Assembly: GCA_030549775.1 (NCBI GenBank)
Contig: CM060173.1
Location: forward strand, 4,369,501 to 4,433,500
Direction: 5' to 3'
DNA from: Tamarix chinensis
Lineage: Eukaryota > Streptophyta > Magnoliopsida > Caryophyllales > Tamaricaceae
Length of the DNA stretch: 64,000 bases
How positions within the stretch are numbered: the first letter of the stretch is position 1; every line of letters starts with the position of its first letter. Under the pieces are notes generated by a model that was not told the origin of the DNA, did not search any database, and worked only from the letters and a program-made list of their open reading frames with translations. A program made the position numbers and the translations under genes. Shown piece by piece: positions 34,537 through 47,484 of this stretch.

Positions 34537-35911
34537 ACTGGAGTCAGAGTGTCTGAAGTAGCCTGAAGTAGCCAACTCAGCATGGGGTCCTACATTCGTT
34601 GTATCTGTAAGCACTAATTAGTTGTCTTATGGTTAAAGTTACAGTTGATATTTTGTTTGTATATTGTAACATTTTCCCATGTTGTTTCTGAGTATCATCA
34701 ATTTGGAAGATGGTATGGGAATCGGATGATATTTCCTTTGCTTGTGTATGGCCTGACAGAAGTAGGCATTTTTATTACGTTCTTTTATTCTTCAATTCAT
34801 GTTGAAGAATCATTTGGTGGATTAGGGAATGTTACGATTGGATAGTGACCTGCATATGCATATATTGCCATTAATTCATACTAATGCAAGTTTCTGCACT
34901 TTTAAGGTTCTTCATTGATTTTTCAATATTTGTGATCCTTGTTTCAACATCTTTGTTAAAGTTACAAACTGGCTCATTTATGGGCATCAGACAGAGAGGG
35001 TAGCATAACAGTTGGTGAAAAAAAAAAAAGGTTTGGCAACGTGATACTTTCAGTTCTGTAGGCTGGGAGGTAGCATAAACTGATGAGAAATAAGCTATAG
35101 GTTGCCTTGCAGTTTGAGGCAGATTGCTCTGATGAGAAGCAAGACCATCAATCTGCCCGGGTAAACTTTGGGTTGGCATGTTGGGAGAGGAGGTATAGGG
35201 TACTTAAGAAAGTACTTTTGTTTGTCTCCCCCAGTTAGGGTCGTCGACTTTTGTCAGTGATGCTGGAGCCTCGAGGATTATGTTGCACTTTCAGCAGCTG
35301 GCAGAGTCCATGATCCATCTTGTGGTGAGGCAATTATTCGACTTTTCACCTCTTGGGTACTACTTGGTGATATATATTCGGTGTCTGTAATTCTGTAGGC
35401 TCATACGACGGTATTCCATTTCCTGGTTCCGGCTGAGTTGTTGGATAGATTGATGAACGTAGTTGATTGAGACAAAAGATAAGAAGTTTGGACAATACGG
35501 TCATTTCGAGATCCGAAATATGCATAAATCATAGTTGGTGAGCATATAAACAAAGATGGCATCATGTACGGACTTTGCTTCTATCTGGTTCTATACAGTG
35601 AAAGCAACACCCATGAGTTGTGACTGACCTATTTTTTTCACGACGTTTCAACTACTTGGGACTTGCCTACTCTTATCTTTGTAGTACTTCGACCATAAAT
35701 TTTTTAGCTAAGTATACAACTAGAGTTGAATCCCGTCGAGAATCTTTGGGTAAGTTTCTGGTGTTCATGTTGGTTCTGAATTCGGTCTACTCTTTGATGC
35801 TAGGAAGTAATAATTATGGTGACAGAAGCAATTTTCATGTATCATATTCGCTATGCTATTCTAATATAATAGTGAGAAGTGAGAAATTCATAGATTATAT
35901 CTGAAGTCTTA
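34537..35911. other. downstream of GnT-II, no gene seen
   Basis: The first few hundred bases should hold the GnT-II 3' UTR. Open frames (34645-34845, 34871-35179, 35620-35904) match no family I know. An 11-base A-run lies near 35018-35029. Confidence 0.4.
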
Positions 35912-36279
35912 TGGTGCGTTTAGTTTGGAGTGTACAGGGGTTACTTGAACTAATTGATTCATTTTATTTGGAAACGGATTTTGTTAATCTCAACTGAATG
36001 GATTAAAATTTTACTTCCGTTTATTCTAATTAATTTTATTTTTATTAACCTTTAATTTTAAAAATAATTGAGATGAATAAAAAAAAATATAAATAAATTT
36101 TATATATTTATTTCAATTCAAATAGAATTTTTAAAATATTTATTCAGATTCATTTAAGTTAAATTAATATTATTAAAATAATATTTTAAAATATTAATTT
36201 TAATTAATTTTTATTTTTTTATAAAATTAATTTTTAATATTTATTTTTATTTTTATTTTTGCTTAATCCAAACGAATCA
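35912..36279. mobile_element. Tourist-like MITE
   Basis: The left end is TGGTGCGTTTAGTTTGGAG, and the right end in reverse complement is TGATTCGTTTGGATTAAG. TTA flanks both sides (35909-35911 and 36280-36282). The 368-bp AT-rich interior is non-coding. Confidence 0.65.
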
Positions 36280-37701
36280 TTAGAACATAGGTTTAAAACC
36301 AGGGCTTGTCATTCCAGGCGGCTCCCTCGCAATGGACACAACATAATTGAAGTTTGATCCCGTTAGGATGTGACACTTGAATAGCTTGGTCAAATGAGCC
36401 AAAAACTTTTCATTGTCATTTACTCAACAAAATTGCCGCCTCCCTGCAAGTTTAAGAACAGCAAGTATGGTCGTATGGATTCTGCAAGCTTGCGAGAAAG
36501 ATCATCGCAGATTAGTAATTTAGTTTTTTTCCACGAAATGAGACACCGTCTTTATATGGGAAAGTTTTTTGATTTCTAACAACTTTTCTATCACAATTTT
36601 AAAAAAGTTATATAAAATTTAAAACGATCAATGCTGACAAAATATTAAATTGATATATAAATACTCCATACAAGTAGGTACTCTTTAAAAAAAAAAAAAA
36701 AAAAAACCTAATGCGTTTCGGTACAATATACATACAGGAAAAATAAAGTGCTTCAACATTCTTATCATAAGCATTTCCGTCTAGATCCCCCCCCTCTCTA
36801 ATTGTTGTATACCGTATCTTTTGCATTCCAGTTTAGTTGTCTCTGGGTTTTTTCATGTCATTTCTATAGAAAGGCTAACAAAACTGTTGATATCATGATA
36901 TTTTTTATTTAAAAAAAAAAGATTTACAAGAGGAAAGTTTTGTTAGCTTTTTCAGCCTCTAATATATTTTTTATTTTTTATTTTTACAATTGTAGCATTA
37001 TGCTACTAGTAGGACAACACTTTCTATGTATGAATGATAATATTTTTGTAATTTTATCAAAGTTTGTTTTAAACATAATAAGAAAAGAGTTTAGAAAATA
37101 TACATTTTTTATGCATAAGTACATATCTTTTAGAGTAAAATACACATTTCTTTAAGAACATATGGTAGACATGATACTATTTTTGTCAATTTATTAATTT
37201 TTTAAAGCAATATACATCCTATATAACAAAACACATATTTTTCAAATGTATATATATATATATATATATATATATGTTTTCTAGTAATAGTACACAAGTT
37301 ATCCAATACAATACATATTTTATCAAAAATTATCTTATATACAGCCTCTAGACGCTTTCTCGGATATTGAGAACCCTAAGTCTCTTGTCTCATTCCATGG
37401 CACGACGTAAGCATGGTACTACATCGGCTAAGGCCTTATTGTTGATGCAGGTTGCTCCTACTAAGTCCATTCCATTGCCTGGTGATGAGAATCCTATGAA
37501 GGAGCATGTAACACAGTCGAGTGATTATCTAGTATCAAAGATGTTACAGCTAGGATTTCAAAGGCTGATCCTAGCTCGGTGATCGATCTCAATATCCCTC
37601 TCAAATTGTCGGTCGAAGGTATATTGTGGAAAGATAAATTAATGTAGAATTAAAGCCCTAATGCACTCATATATCTACTACAAACCCCCCGATGCGAATG
37701 A
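36280..37701. other. AT-rich intergenic with a short unrecognised frame
   Basis: It holds an A-run near 36688-36706 and a (TA)n run at 37249-37275. A possible frame at 37397-37582 begins MARRKHGTTSAKALLLMQVA, preceded by a leader-like CCCTAAGTCTCTTGTCTCATTCC. It could be the beginning of an old non-LTR or LTR element ORF. I cannot assign it. Confidence 0.35.
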
Positions 37702-38493
37702 TGGGGTAATACCCCAAAAATTTTACCTAATATTAATCTCAAGTAATTAAAAACTTAACCTTATTTTAATATCAAAAAATTGACAATTCTTCCTTATCTT
37801 AATTCTTTAATCCTAAATCTTAACATAATTGTTATCTTTATTCTGAATCATTAATATCTTTAACCTAAACCTAACCCCATATGGTTGATAATTAATTTTA
37901 TCCTAATACCCCAATTTAAATTATTTTAACCTTATTATGATCCAAACCCTAAACTTATTTTCTCTCCTCCTTTTTCTTTTCCCTTTTTCTCCTTCTCCTT
38001 CTCTTTTTCTTTTTCTTTCCCTCCTGCCCAATTTTCTTTTTCCTTCTTTTCCCTCTTCTTCCTGCGTGAATCACTCCTCGCGACAAAATCCCCTATGTCA
38101 TGCTTCCATAACCTACCTCTCTCTACTATCATCATCACACCATCACCTCCCACCTCCCGCATTGATCTGTCTCATTGAAAAATTGACCTGACTATCCCCC
38201 TCTGCTAGTGCACATAACTTATATGTGTGTGCATGTGTGTGTGTGTGTGTATCCCACAGACACAACCTCATTTAACACCCCAACCGTCTCCTTCCCTCCC
38301 TCCATTTCTCTCAAAGAGTAGCAACAACTATGAAAATTTTCTTTCTTCCCTTCCTCGTCCTCATTACCACCACAATTATCACATCAAACCAACAACTCCA
38401 CCCTCCACCCTCCACCTCTCCTTCCTCCCTTGTACTAGTTGTCATTTCCATTCCCTCCCCTTTAGCATTAGTCATTATCACTTAAACCACCCC
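37702..38493 (+). mobile_element. LTR relic, left part, host of the solo LTR
   Basis: It opens TGGGGTAATACCCC, similar to the TGTAATACCCC starts of several plant gypsy LTRs. It continues through AT-rich DNA and CCTAAACCTAACCC to a long pyrimidine-rich strand (about 37960-38060). The same word order recurs from 54993. The 5-kb solo LTR interrupts it at TAACC (38494-38498), and it resumes at 54784. Confidence 0.5.
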
Positions 38494-39388
38494 TAACCTG
38501 TAATATCCCAAAATTTTAAAATTAAAAAATAAAAATTTAACCCCTTATTGGAATAATTTAATTTTAAATTATTAATTTAATTATTTTATAGACCTTTAAT
38601 TTATAAAGATATATAGGATTATTTAATAAATTAATATAAATATTTTATTATTTTTATCATACTCTTTTTATTTAAATAAATTCCCAAACCCTTAATTTTA
38701 CCAAAATTATTTTCTTAAATTAATGCTTTGAATTTCGGATAAATTAATTTAATAATTTTTTCATTAGTTTAATTTCTAATCCTAACTCTAAAAATTTCTT
38801 TTTCCCCTTTTCCTTTTCTTTTTTTCCTTTTTTCCCTCCTTGTTTCCTTCTTTTTCCTTTTCTTTCTTTCCTTTCCTTCTTCTTTGGGCTAACTAGCCTT
38901 CTCCCTCTTTTCCTTCCTTCTCCTATTGGGCTAAAACCTCCCCCCTTCTTCTCCTTTCTGTTTGGTCCAGCTTGTGCCCTCTCCTTCCTTTTCTTTCTTT
39001 CCTTCCTTTTCTTCTCCTTTTGGCCAGCCTACCTCCCTCTCTTTTTCTTTTCTTTCCTCCTTAGGCGGGCCAGCCTGCCTGCTCATTCCTTCCCTTTCTC
39101 CCTGCTCGATCTCCCTTCTTCTTTCTCTTCTCCCTTCCTTCTTCTCCCTTGCGACATTGGAGCCAAACACCCATAGCAATACCTCGCATGCCTATGCAAC
39201 CTTCTCCCTCCTGCACCTACAACCACTAGCCTATAGCCCCCTCTCCACCATCCCTTTCCTTTCCATTTTAGGCCATGCACCCCTGACATCCTTCCCCGCT
39301 CACCCCTTTTCTTTCCCTCTTCTTCCTCTCCCTACCACCCCCTGCCATGGCAGCCTGTACCCCTTATACCCGCTTAACCCTATGCCAG

Positions 39389-41240
39389 TGGTGCGACCGT
39401 AGCCGGCACGCAATTTAAACCCTCTTGTTGTCGAATGTAGCACTGGTAAATAAGGGTATCGTTTTAAACCGGGGATTGAGAGGGCTCACCTCTATCTAAC
39501 TAGCTTAAACTATAAATAAAATAAAAACACTAAATAACCTAAAATAAATAAATAAGAAAAATACTAATGGGGGTTTATCAAAATAATAATAAAATAATAA
39601 AATAAACTAATAATGAAAATAATGGAAAATAATGGGAAACCGCAGATATGAGAAACATGTTAGGGAAATAAAAATTCACCACTAGATTAGGTTGAAAATA
39701 TAATATTTATTTCTAAGTCATCTTTTAATCGTGAGAAAGAGATCGACCAAGTTGCACACCAAAAGCAGGTCTATACACCTTATATTACTTCCCTTAATTA
39801 ATTAATACGACAAAGCGCCAATATTAACCCTATTAAATACTAGCAGTATAGCAGCAACAAGCGACTCCTATATTTAACTAGATTTAATGCATTAAGTGTA
39901 AGTGGAAGGCTGTCAATCTAAGTACCCAAACTAGTACAAAAAGCATGTCTAGCTGTATTTCCTTTCCTTGACCCACACGTATCGAAACGTTTTACCACTT
40001 CGGTTAGAATCACAAAACGATTAGGTGAATTGTTATCTAACCTAGCTGCAATTTATACATATAAATTCTAGTATATTTAGATGGCCACCTAGCAAGCAAT
40101 TAATCATACATACTATCACTTATGAAGTACCAGAACAAGGCATGCACCAAATAAACTATACTTGACAGAATTATACATATAAACGATAGCAATTAATATA
40201 GAGTCAAGAAACAATCTCACGAAACAAAGAAAATAAAATTATAAGTCAAACCATAGTCTAGGGTTTCAATTCATTCCCTAACAATAAATAATCAGCCACT
40301 TATAATTAAAGAATTAATGACACAGAAATATATATCTGAAATATAAATTAAAAATAAGAGAAATAAATAATCGGAATTAATTTTGAATAAAAGATCAAGA
40401 AATTATTCAGATAAAAATTAATTTTATCTAAAATAAATTCTACCGGTATTAAACTCTTCCTCTAATTTTTCTTCCTTCTCGGCTTTGATTTCTGCGCAAC
40501 AATTCTTTTCCTTTTTTACTTTATCTGGCTGGCGGCTGACAGGGCTGACGCGTCGCTGCCTCGGTTTCCGTGTCGCGCTCCTCGTCCGTGCGTCGCTGTC
40601 CTTTGCGCGTCGTCCGTGCGTCTGTGACGCCCTGCTCCTCGCTGGCCTGCGGTGCTTGACCGAGCCTCTGAAGGCTCTGTCGCCCACTCCTCTCTGTGGC
40701 CTCGGTTTCTCCTCTCTGTCCTTCTCTGAAGACCGTCCTCTTCTCTCTGCCGCACGCTACTTCTTTTTTTTTCTCTGCGGCAAGCCGCTTCTTTTATACT
40801 GTGCGCTGCCTTTCCCTTTCCACGTAAGCCCTTCGTTCTGCTTCGATCTTGAGCTGATTTCTCGTCGCCCCACGCCACGTCAGCCCTGCTGACTTTTCTT
40901 TTATTCCGTGCGCCGAGACCTGTTTGGTTTCGTGGCTTACTCGTCGTTCACTGGCCTTTGGGCCTTCGGCCTTCGGCCGTTGGTCCAAAGGTTTTTTTTC
41001 TTTTTTATTTTATTTTCTTTTATTTAAAACAAAACCTGCAAAATAAAATTCAATAAATATTAATAAATAATATTTTATTCTAAATTTACTAAATATATAT
41101 CATTTTAGCTCAAATAATAAAATTTATGCAAATTTTACTACTTAAGCATAAAACAATACTTATTCCCCTATATTAGTTAAATAAACTATCAAAAACTAAG
41201 ATTATAAGGGTATAAAATGTGTCAAAATATGAACTCATCA
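39389..41240 (-). repeat. Athila element 3' LTR
   Basis: In element orientation it starts TGATGAGTTCATATTTTGAC and ends GGCTACGGTCGCACCA. A GC-rich block (about 40540-40990 in window coordinates) includes a hairpin-capable GAGCCTCTGAAGGCTC at 40662-40677 and a repeated CTTCGGC word. Open frames over this block occur in every copy only because the LTRs are near-identical. Confidence 0.95.
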
Positions 41241-41254
41241 CACCCCCACACTTA
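41241..41254 (-). other. polypurine tract of the Athila element
   Basis: On the minus strand TAAGTGTGGGGGTG abuts the 3' LTR start, the position of the plus-strand primer for reverse transcription. Just upstream, TTGCTTGAGGACAAGCAA (41261-41278) can fold as a 7-bp stem with an AGGA loop. Confidence 0.85.
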
Positions 41255-43199
41255 GCTTCTTGCTTGTCCTCAAGCAAGTTATTACTCTAAACAGATAAAA
41301 TTAAATTAACTAGCCACTTTCGTAGGTCTCACGATTACACTTAGCATGTGCAACAAGCCCTTTAAACCCCTAGGTCACCCATCGAGGACGAGTAAGGTCT
41401 CATGAGGGTTTCGCAGATGATATACCCACAAAATCAAACACAAATAAATAAAAAATAATAATCAAACTACACCTAATACCCTTAACCATTTTTGTCTCAG
41501 AATCTTATACTTTCAAACGTTAAGATTAGCAATCAACCAAGATTCAGCGTTGAGAGATTTAAAGAATCAATTTCAACATATGGTTCACACATAAACATGA
41601 CAGGCATGAACATATCAATATTATGGATGAATATCTATCACGCCTTAGTCACATCAAGATTCATCCTCACTATGGATACCCTCTATTTTTTTCTCTCTCT
41701 TAGATTCATGGCTACAAATGTATAGAAACACTCATGTATGTGAGTTAAGATGATAAAGATAACAAACGACTCACATATATAAACAAGGAAGGCTCATGTT
41801 TTTGTGGATAAAACCTCATGAAAGATATCAAATACTTGCCAAATGGACCAAACCATATGCTTAACTCTTGTGACTAATCTCCATCAGATCAAAGGCTGCT
41901 CATCTCAAGAATCAAATAGGACTTACTTATTGGTTATAGAGGGGTTTAAGGTAAAGAAGGGTATGGAGTATTTTAGGAGTGTGGTGTTAAAAATATCAAG
42001 AGCTAGTGGAATCTAATAATTAGATGAAATATAAGCATAACTCCACATCAAATATTAATGATACACCTCTCCACCTTCAAAATAAAATTTTACATGAATA
42101 GAACTTTATCAACCTCATCTCCATAACTCCCTCTCTTCCTTATATCCTAACATTATTTTTTCTTTTTTTTTTCAATTTTTTTTTCAATTCAATTTTTTTT
42201 ATCTCCACCAAACATAACCAATCCCCTTTCTTAGCATAAATACATATATTTCTTTTACATACACACATACACAACCACTCTTTATATCCATAACGATTTG
42301 ATTTCCTTCCACTAGCTTTAAGCAAGGGTAAAGATATTAAGGCCCGAAGGATATTTAATGTGGGTAATGAAGAAAAATATGTTCTACGTATAGGCTCAAA
42401 AGGGTTTCTATAGGATGTATATCATGGATACACAAATCAGGTTAAGTTATTTGGTCATGTGATGAAAAAATTCCTAAGCTGCCTTTATCATTTTCTCAAT
42501 CAGAGCATGTTTTGACTATAAGCTTCGAATAGCACAAGAGTAAGTTCTAGTAATCTCTATAATCCATTACAAGATCTATGGAAAATAATTTGATCAAAGC
42601 AATTAAACATATATGAGGTTTACAAAGAAAATTTTGAAGCCAAGAAATAGTAGATGATTTTGTGTAAATTCGCTCAGAAAAAAAAAGGTATATATGCTTC
42701 AAAAACTCACTGAGGAATGTGATGAATCTCAACATGCCATGTCGGTGATTAGACAATCATACATATTCTTTCTCCATTCAAACTTAGACACGTAGATATG
42801 TGTTCCCTATATCGAAATTAACACAAAAAATCTCCACTTATTTTATCTCGATTTCATGATCCTCTTTTCGTTATATTTCAAAGATATATTCCTCATTGAC
42901 TAATTAAGGGTTCTACGACTCTAAAAAATACTAGACACTCTAAAAAAAATTAAACACTCTAAAAAAATCAAAACAATTTTTTTTTTCAATTTTTTTTTCA
43001 CACATAAAACACACGCACCCCCACACTTAAATCACACATCGTCCTCAATGTGTAAACAACTAAGGAAACATGAAATTTCATGTATGGAGAAAACAAACTA
43101 AATAAATAAATAAATAAAGGATAGAAAACTACCTTATGACTTTGGGTTGCCTCCCAAGTAGCGCTTGTTTTTACGTCTTTAGCCTGACGTTGTATTGGT
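41255..43199 (-). other. 3' non-coding region of the Athila element
   Basis: About 1.95 kb lies between integrase and the polypurine tract. It has no env-like gene. It aligns by eye along most of its length with 61900-63866 in the second Athila-family element, including TACTTGGGAGGCAACCCA near its start and a second polypurine-like site at 43016-43029. The 62-codon frames in the two copies differ by compensating indels, so the DNA rather than a protein appears to be shared. Confidence 0.7.
43016..43029 (-). other. internal polypurine-tract-like site (Athila element)
   Basis: TAAGTGTGGGGGTG on the minus strand is identical to the terminal tract at 41241-41254, and like it follows a TTGAGGAC word. 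The position is about 170 bases downstream of the integrase frame. Confidence 0.75.
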
Positions 43200-45408
43200 C
43201 TACTCGTTTGGTGTGGGTCCATCTTGTAGGTGCACTTCTTCAACGTTATGCTCCACAAATGACTCATAATAGGGCTTAAGCCTGTGACCATTTACCTTGA
43301 ACTCATTCCCCGTCTTCTCGCTTTTGATCTGTATTGCTCCATAAGGGAAAACATGAGTAACAATAAAAGGACCAACCCATCTAGAATGCAACTTACCTGG
43401 AAATAAGCGAAGACGCGAATGGTAGAGTAGCACTTTTTGTCCTACAACAAATGATTTTCCACGAATCATCTTATTATGAAAAGCTTTTGTCTACTCCTTG
43501 TATACCATAGCACTTTCAAAAGCGGCATCCCTTATTTCTTCTAATTCATGAAGTTGTAGCTTCCTATGCGTTCCAGCTGAGTCAATACTCATGTTCAAAT
43601 TCTTAACAGCCCACCATGCCTTGTATTCAAGCTCCACCGGTAGATGGCATGCCTTTCCATAAACAAGTCGAAAGGGAGACATACCTATAGGCGTTTTATA
43701 GGCTGTCCTATAAGCCCATAAAGCATCATTTAGCCTTTGTCTCCAGTCCTTTCGATTTGGGCTCACAGTTCTCTCTAGGATCTTCCTTATTTGCCCGCTA
43801 GTTTGAGGATGGTAGGGTGTAGAGACTTTATGTGTCACCCCATACTTACGTAGTAAGGCCTCAATTGTCCTATTGCAAAAATGTGATCCTCCATCACTAA
43901 TGATTACTCTAGGCATACCAAACCTAGAGAAAATGTGAGATTGAAGGAACCCTGCAACTACACGAGAATCGTTAGTCCGGGTGGCAATTGCTTCCACCCA
44001 TTTTGATACATAGTCTACTGCAAGAAGAATATAGAGGAAACCTTTAGAAGATGGAAAGGGTCCCATAAAGTCAATGCCCCATACGTCAAAAATTTCTACA
44101 GCTATAATAGAAGTTAAGGGCATTTGGTCTCTAGGACCAATATTACCTGATCTCTGACATCTATCACATCGCCTACAATAATCATTGGCATCGCTAAATA
44201 GTGTTGGCCAATAAAAACCTGCTTCAAGGACCTTGAAGGCAGTCTTTTTAGCACCAAAATGTCCCCCACAATGCAATGTATGACAATGTGCTAGAATATG
44301 CTCGAATTCTGAATCAAGGACACATCTCCTAATTATACCATCATTACCGAATTTCCACAAATAGGGATCATCCCAAACATATTGGGATGCCTCTTTTCTA
44401 ATTTTAGTTCTTATATATCGTGGCATGTCATTAGGCAACTTGTTTGTTACTAAATAATTTACGATATCAGCAAACCATGGTGTACTTACCTGTATCCCGA
44501 AGAGCTGCTCGTCTGGAAAGTTCTCGATCAATGGTATAGGTTCACTAGCTTGAATCAGTCGGCTTAAATGATCTGCCACTACATTCGCACTACCTCTCTT
44601 GTCCTTAATTTCCACATCAAATTCTTGTAACAAGAGTACCCATCGTATCAATCGTGGCTTTGCGTCTTTCTTAGACAACAGATACTTCAAAGCTGCATGG
44701 TCAGTAAATATAGTAACTTTAGTTTGAAGCAAATATGACCTAAATTTCTCAAGAGCAAATACCATAGCCAATAGTTCTTTCTCGGTAGTTGAGTAATTCA
44801 ACTGAGCATCATTTAGAGTCCTTGAAGCGTAGTAGATGGCATATGGCTTTTTGTCCTTTCGTTGTCCCAAAACTGCCCCAATTGCATAGTCAGAGGCATC
44901 ACACATGATTTCAAATGGTAGGGACCAATCTGGCGGCAATATCACTGGAGCAGTAGTCAAAAGCCTTTTTAGCTCGTCGAATGCTTGTTGGCATTTTTTA
45001 TTCCACTCAAATATCACATCCTTCAGTAAAAGGCGTGTTAATGGTCGTCCAATGCTGGAGAAATCTTTTATAAACCTGCGATAGAAACCTGCATGTCCAA
45101 GGAAAGAATGCACCTCTCTCACGCAAGTGGAAGAGGGTAAGTAACGCACAATATCTATTTTAGCCTTATCCACCTCTAGCCCTCTAGATGATACAACATG
45201 ACCAAGTACAATTCCTTGTGTCACCATGAAATGACACTTTTCCCAATTAAGTACAATGTTAGTTTCCGTGCATCATTTCAAAATTAAAGTCAGATTTTCG
45301 AGATAAGATTCAAAAGTGTCGCCAAAGACACTAAAGTCATCCATGAAAAGCTCAATAATTTTCTCAATGTAGTCAGAAAAAATACTAACCATACATCTTT
45401 GGAAAGTA
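43200..45408 (-). pseudogene. Athila pol, 3' half: RT end, RNase H, integrase
   Basis: Just upstream of 45227 the reverse transcriptase active-site FMDD is readable, but an in-frame TGA lies at 45273-45275. The frame 43491-45227 gives RNase H ([27 protein letters not shown]), then integrase with an HHCC zinc-binding part ([22 protein letters not shown]). Next are the first two core aspartates ([17 protein letters not shown]). The segment after HPQTSGQ is short: the stretch expected to carry the third catalytic residue, a Glu, is missing near 43786-43795. A TAG at 43491-43493 then separates the integrase C-terminal part (43200-43469, ending [11 protein letters not shown]). Confidence 0.9.
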
Positions 45409-47484
45409 CTAGGGGCATTGCATAGCCCGAAGGGCATGCGTCGGTAGGCAAATGTGCCAAATGGACATGTGAAAGTCGTCTTTCTCTTGATCCTCCTCCG
45501 CTATGTGAATTTGGTTGTAACCGGAGTACCCATCAAGAAAGCAATAGTAGGAATGACCAACCAATCTCTGAAGCATTTGATCAATGAATGGTAGTGGGAA
45601 GTGGTCTTTCCTTGTCGTGGCATTCAACTTCCTGTAGTCAATGCATACTCGGTATCCCGTCACTGTCCTTTGAGGGACAAGTTCATTCTCCTCGTTCTTC
45701 ACCACTGTAACCCCTGACTTCTTAGGCACCACATGTATAGGTGCCACCCATTTAGAATCTGAGATAGGGTAGATAACTCCACAATCCAATAACTTGATGA
45801 TCTCTTTCTTCACTACTTCCATCATAGGAGGATTAAGCCTACGTTGAGCTTCTCTAGTTGGCTTTGCTTCATCCTCAAGAAGTATGTGATGAACACACAT
45901 AGTAGGGCTTATTCCCTTGATGTCTGCTAGCGTCCATCCAATAGCAGTCTTGTGATTCTTGAGAACTCCTAAGAGCTTCCTCTCTTCTTCATCTGTTAAC
46001 TTTGAAGATATAATCACCGGAAGGGTTTCATCATCTCCTAAGTAAGCATACTTCAAGTGATCCGGTAATGGTTTGAGTTCTAATAAGGGTGCTTGAATCA
46101 CAGAAGGTATGGGCTTGTTAGTAGATAAGGGAATCGAAAGAGGAGGGAATCCATACCGATATGGAGGGTTTACCTCCATGTGAGATACCACATGCACAAG
46201 ATGTGGTGCAAGTATTGTTTCTATTTCCTCCAATGGAATCATTTCCCCATTTTCATCCAATCCTAAACTTTTCACAAGAGTGGTATCTAATGGGTCCTCC
46301 TTGTCCTCCTCAAAATAATCCTGTACTAACAAATCAATAGTGTCAATAGTAAAACAAGAATGATCATCCATAGGGTATCTCATAGTGTTAAAAATGTTGA
46401 AACTTATGACTTCCCCATCAAATTCCATGGTAAGAGAACCAGTATGAAAATCTATTTTTGTGCGAGCAGTTCTCATGAAAGGTCTTCCCAATAGCAATGG
46501 CATTGGACTTGAGATGCTATCGTCCATATCCAGCACATAAAAGTCTGCTGGGAAAATAAGTGTATCAACCTGCACAAGAACATCTTCTACAAGTCCCTTA
46601 GGGAATGCGTTAGAACGATCAGCAAGTTGAATGATCACATTATCTTTCTTAAGCTCTCCTAAACCTAAAGATGCATAAATATAATATGGCATAACATTAA
46701 TAGATGCACCTAGGTCTAGCATAGCATTTTCAAACTTATTGTTACCAATTACGCATGGAACTGTGAAACTTCCAGGATACTTGCATTTTGGAGGTAGCTT
46801 CCTTTGTATCACCGCAGACAATTGCTCACTCATCTTCACTAATTCCTTTTCCCGTAGTCTTTTCCTTGTGGTGCACAATTCCTTTAAGAATTTTTCATAT
46901 TTAGGCACTTGTTTGATAGCCTCTAGGAGTGGAATGTTAACTTGCACCTTCTTAAATGTATCCAAAATTGCTTGATCACTCTCATCTTTCTTTGATTTGG
47001 ATAACCTGCTAGGAAAAGGAGCTGCAGAAATAGGATTAGTTATAACATTTTTAGGAATGGTAGAGGATTTACCATTTAAAGAACTTTCAGCTTGCAGTTC
47101 ATTATATGTTTGATCACTCGTTTGTCGATTTCTGCTTTTATTTTCTTGTTTCTCCATGCTTTCCCCCTCTTTTATAGCAGGATCGTCTTCCACTTGCTTA
47201 ATATTCTCCTTGACTTTATTAGAATTATCTTCACTTGATTTACCACTTCTGGTTACCACTGCATTTGCTGATTCAAAATTACCCTTTGGATTTGGTATAG
47301 TGCTACTTGGAAATTTTCCCGGATCATGCGATTGATTGAAACTAGTAACCAATTCTCCAATTTGCCTCTCAATATTCATCACTCTCTTTTCCATGTTGAG
47401 TTGACTTTGATGCAGCTGATTCAGTCCATTAGATAACAACTCAAACATCTTATCATATTTATCAGTAGCTGGAGCTTGAGGCTG
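45409..47484 (-). pseudogene. Athila pol, 5' half: Gag linker, protease, RT palm start
   Basis: The frame 45409-47448 (679 codons) begins with a coiled-coil-like linker (LNQLHQSQLNMEKRVMNIER) and a charged low-complexity region. The aspartic protease follows, with DLGAS at residues 245-249 (Athila proteases have Leu where most have Ser or Thr). Then come MPLLLGRPFM and the RT fingers and palm (DYRKLNATTRKDHFPLPFID, CFLDGYSGYNQI). A one-base frameshift near 45480 diverts the end of the frame before the catalytic FMDD. Another near 47484-47490, in a short A/T run, separates it from gag. Confidence 0.9.

Noticed and set aside
38227..39402. Long open frames rich in Ser, Pro, Leu and Phe, and their Lys/Glu/Arg-rich counterparts on the other strand
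   Set aside because: They come from C/T-rich LTR tracts that lack stop codons by composition. The same applies to 50602-51135, 55689-56171 and 57427-57827.
40485..40892. 135-codon open frame repeated at 49867-50274
   Set aside because: It lies inside both LTRs of the Athila element, antisense to it, in GC-rich DNA. It recurs only because the LTRs are near-identical.
41241..43199. Env-like gene of an Athila element
   Set aside because: No frame of suitable length or with a signal peptide or membrane anchor is present on the element's coding strand.
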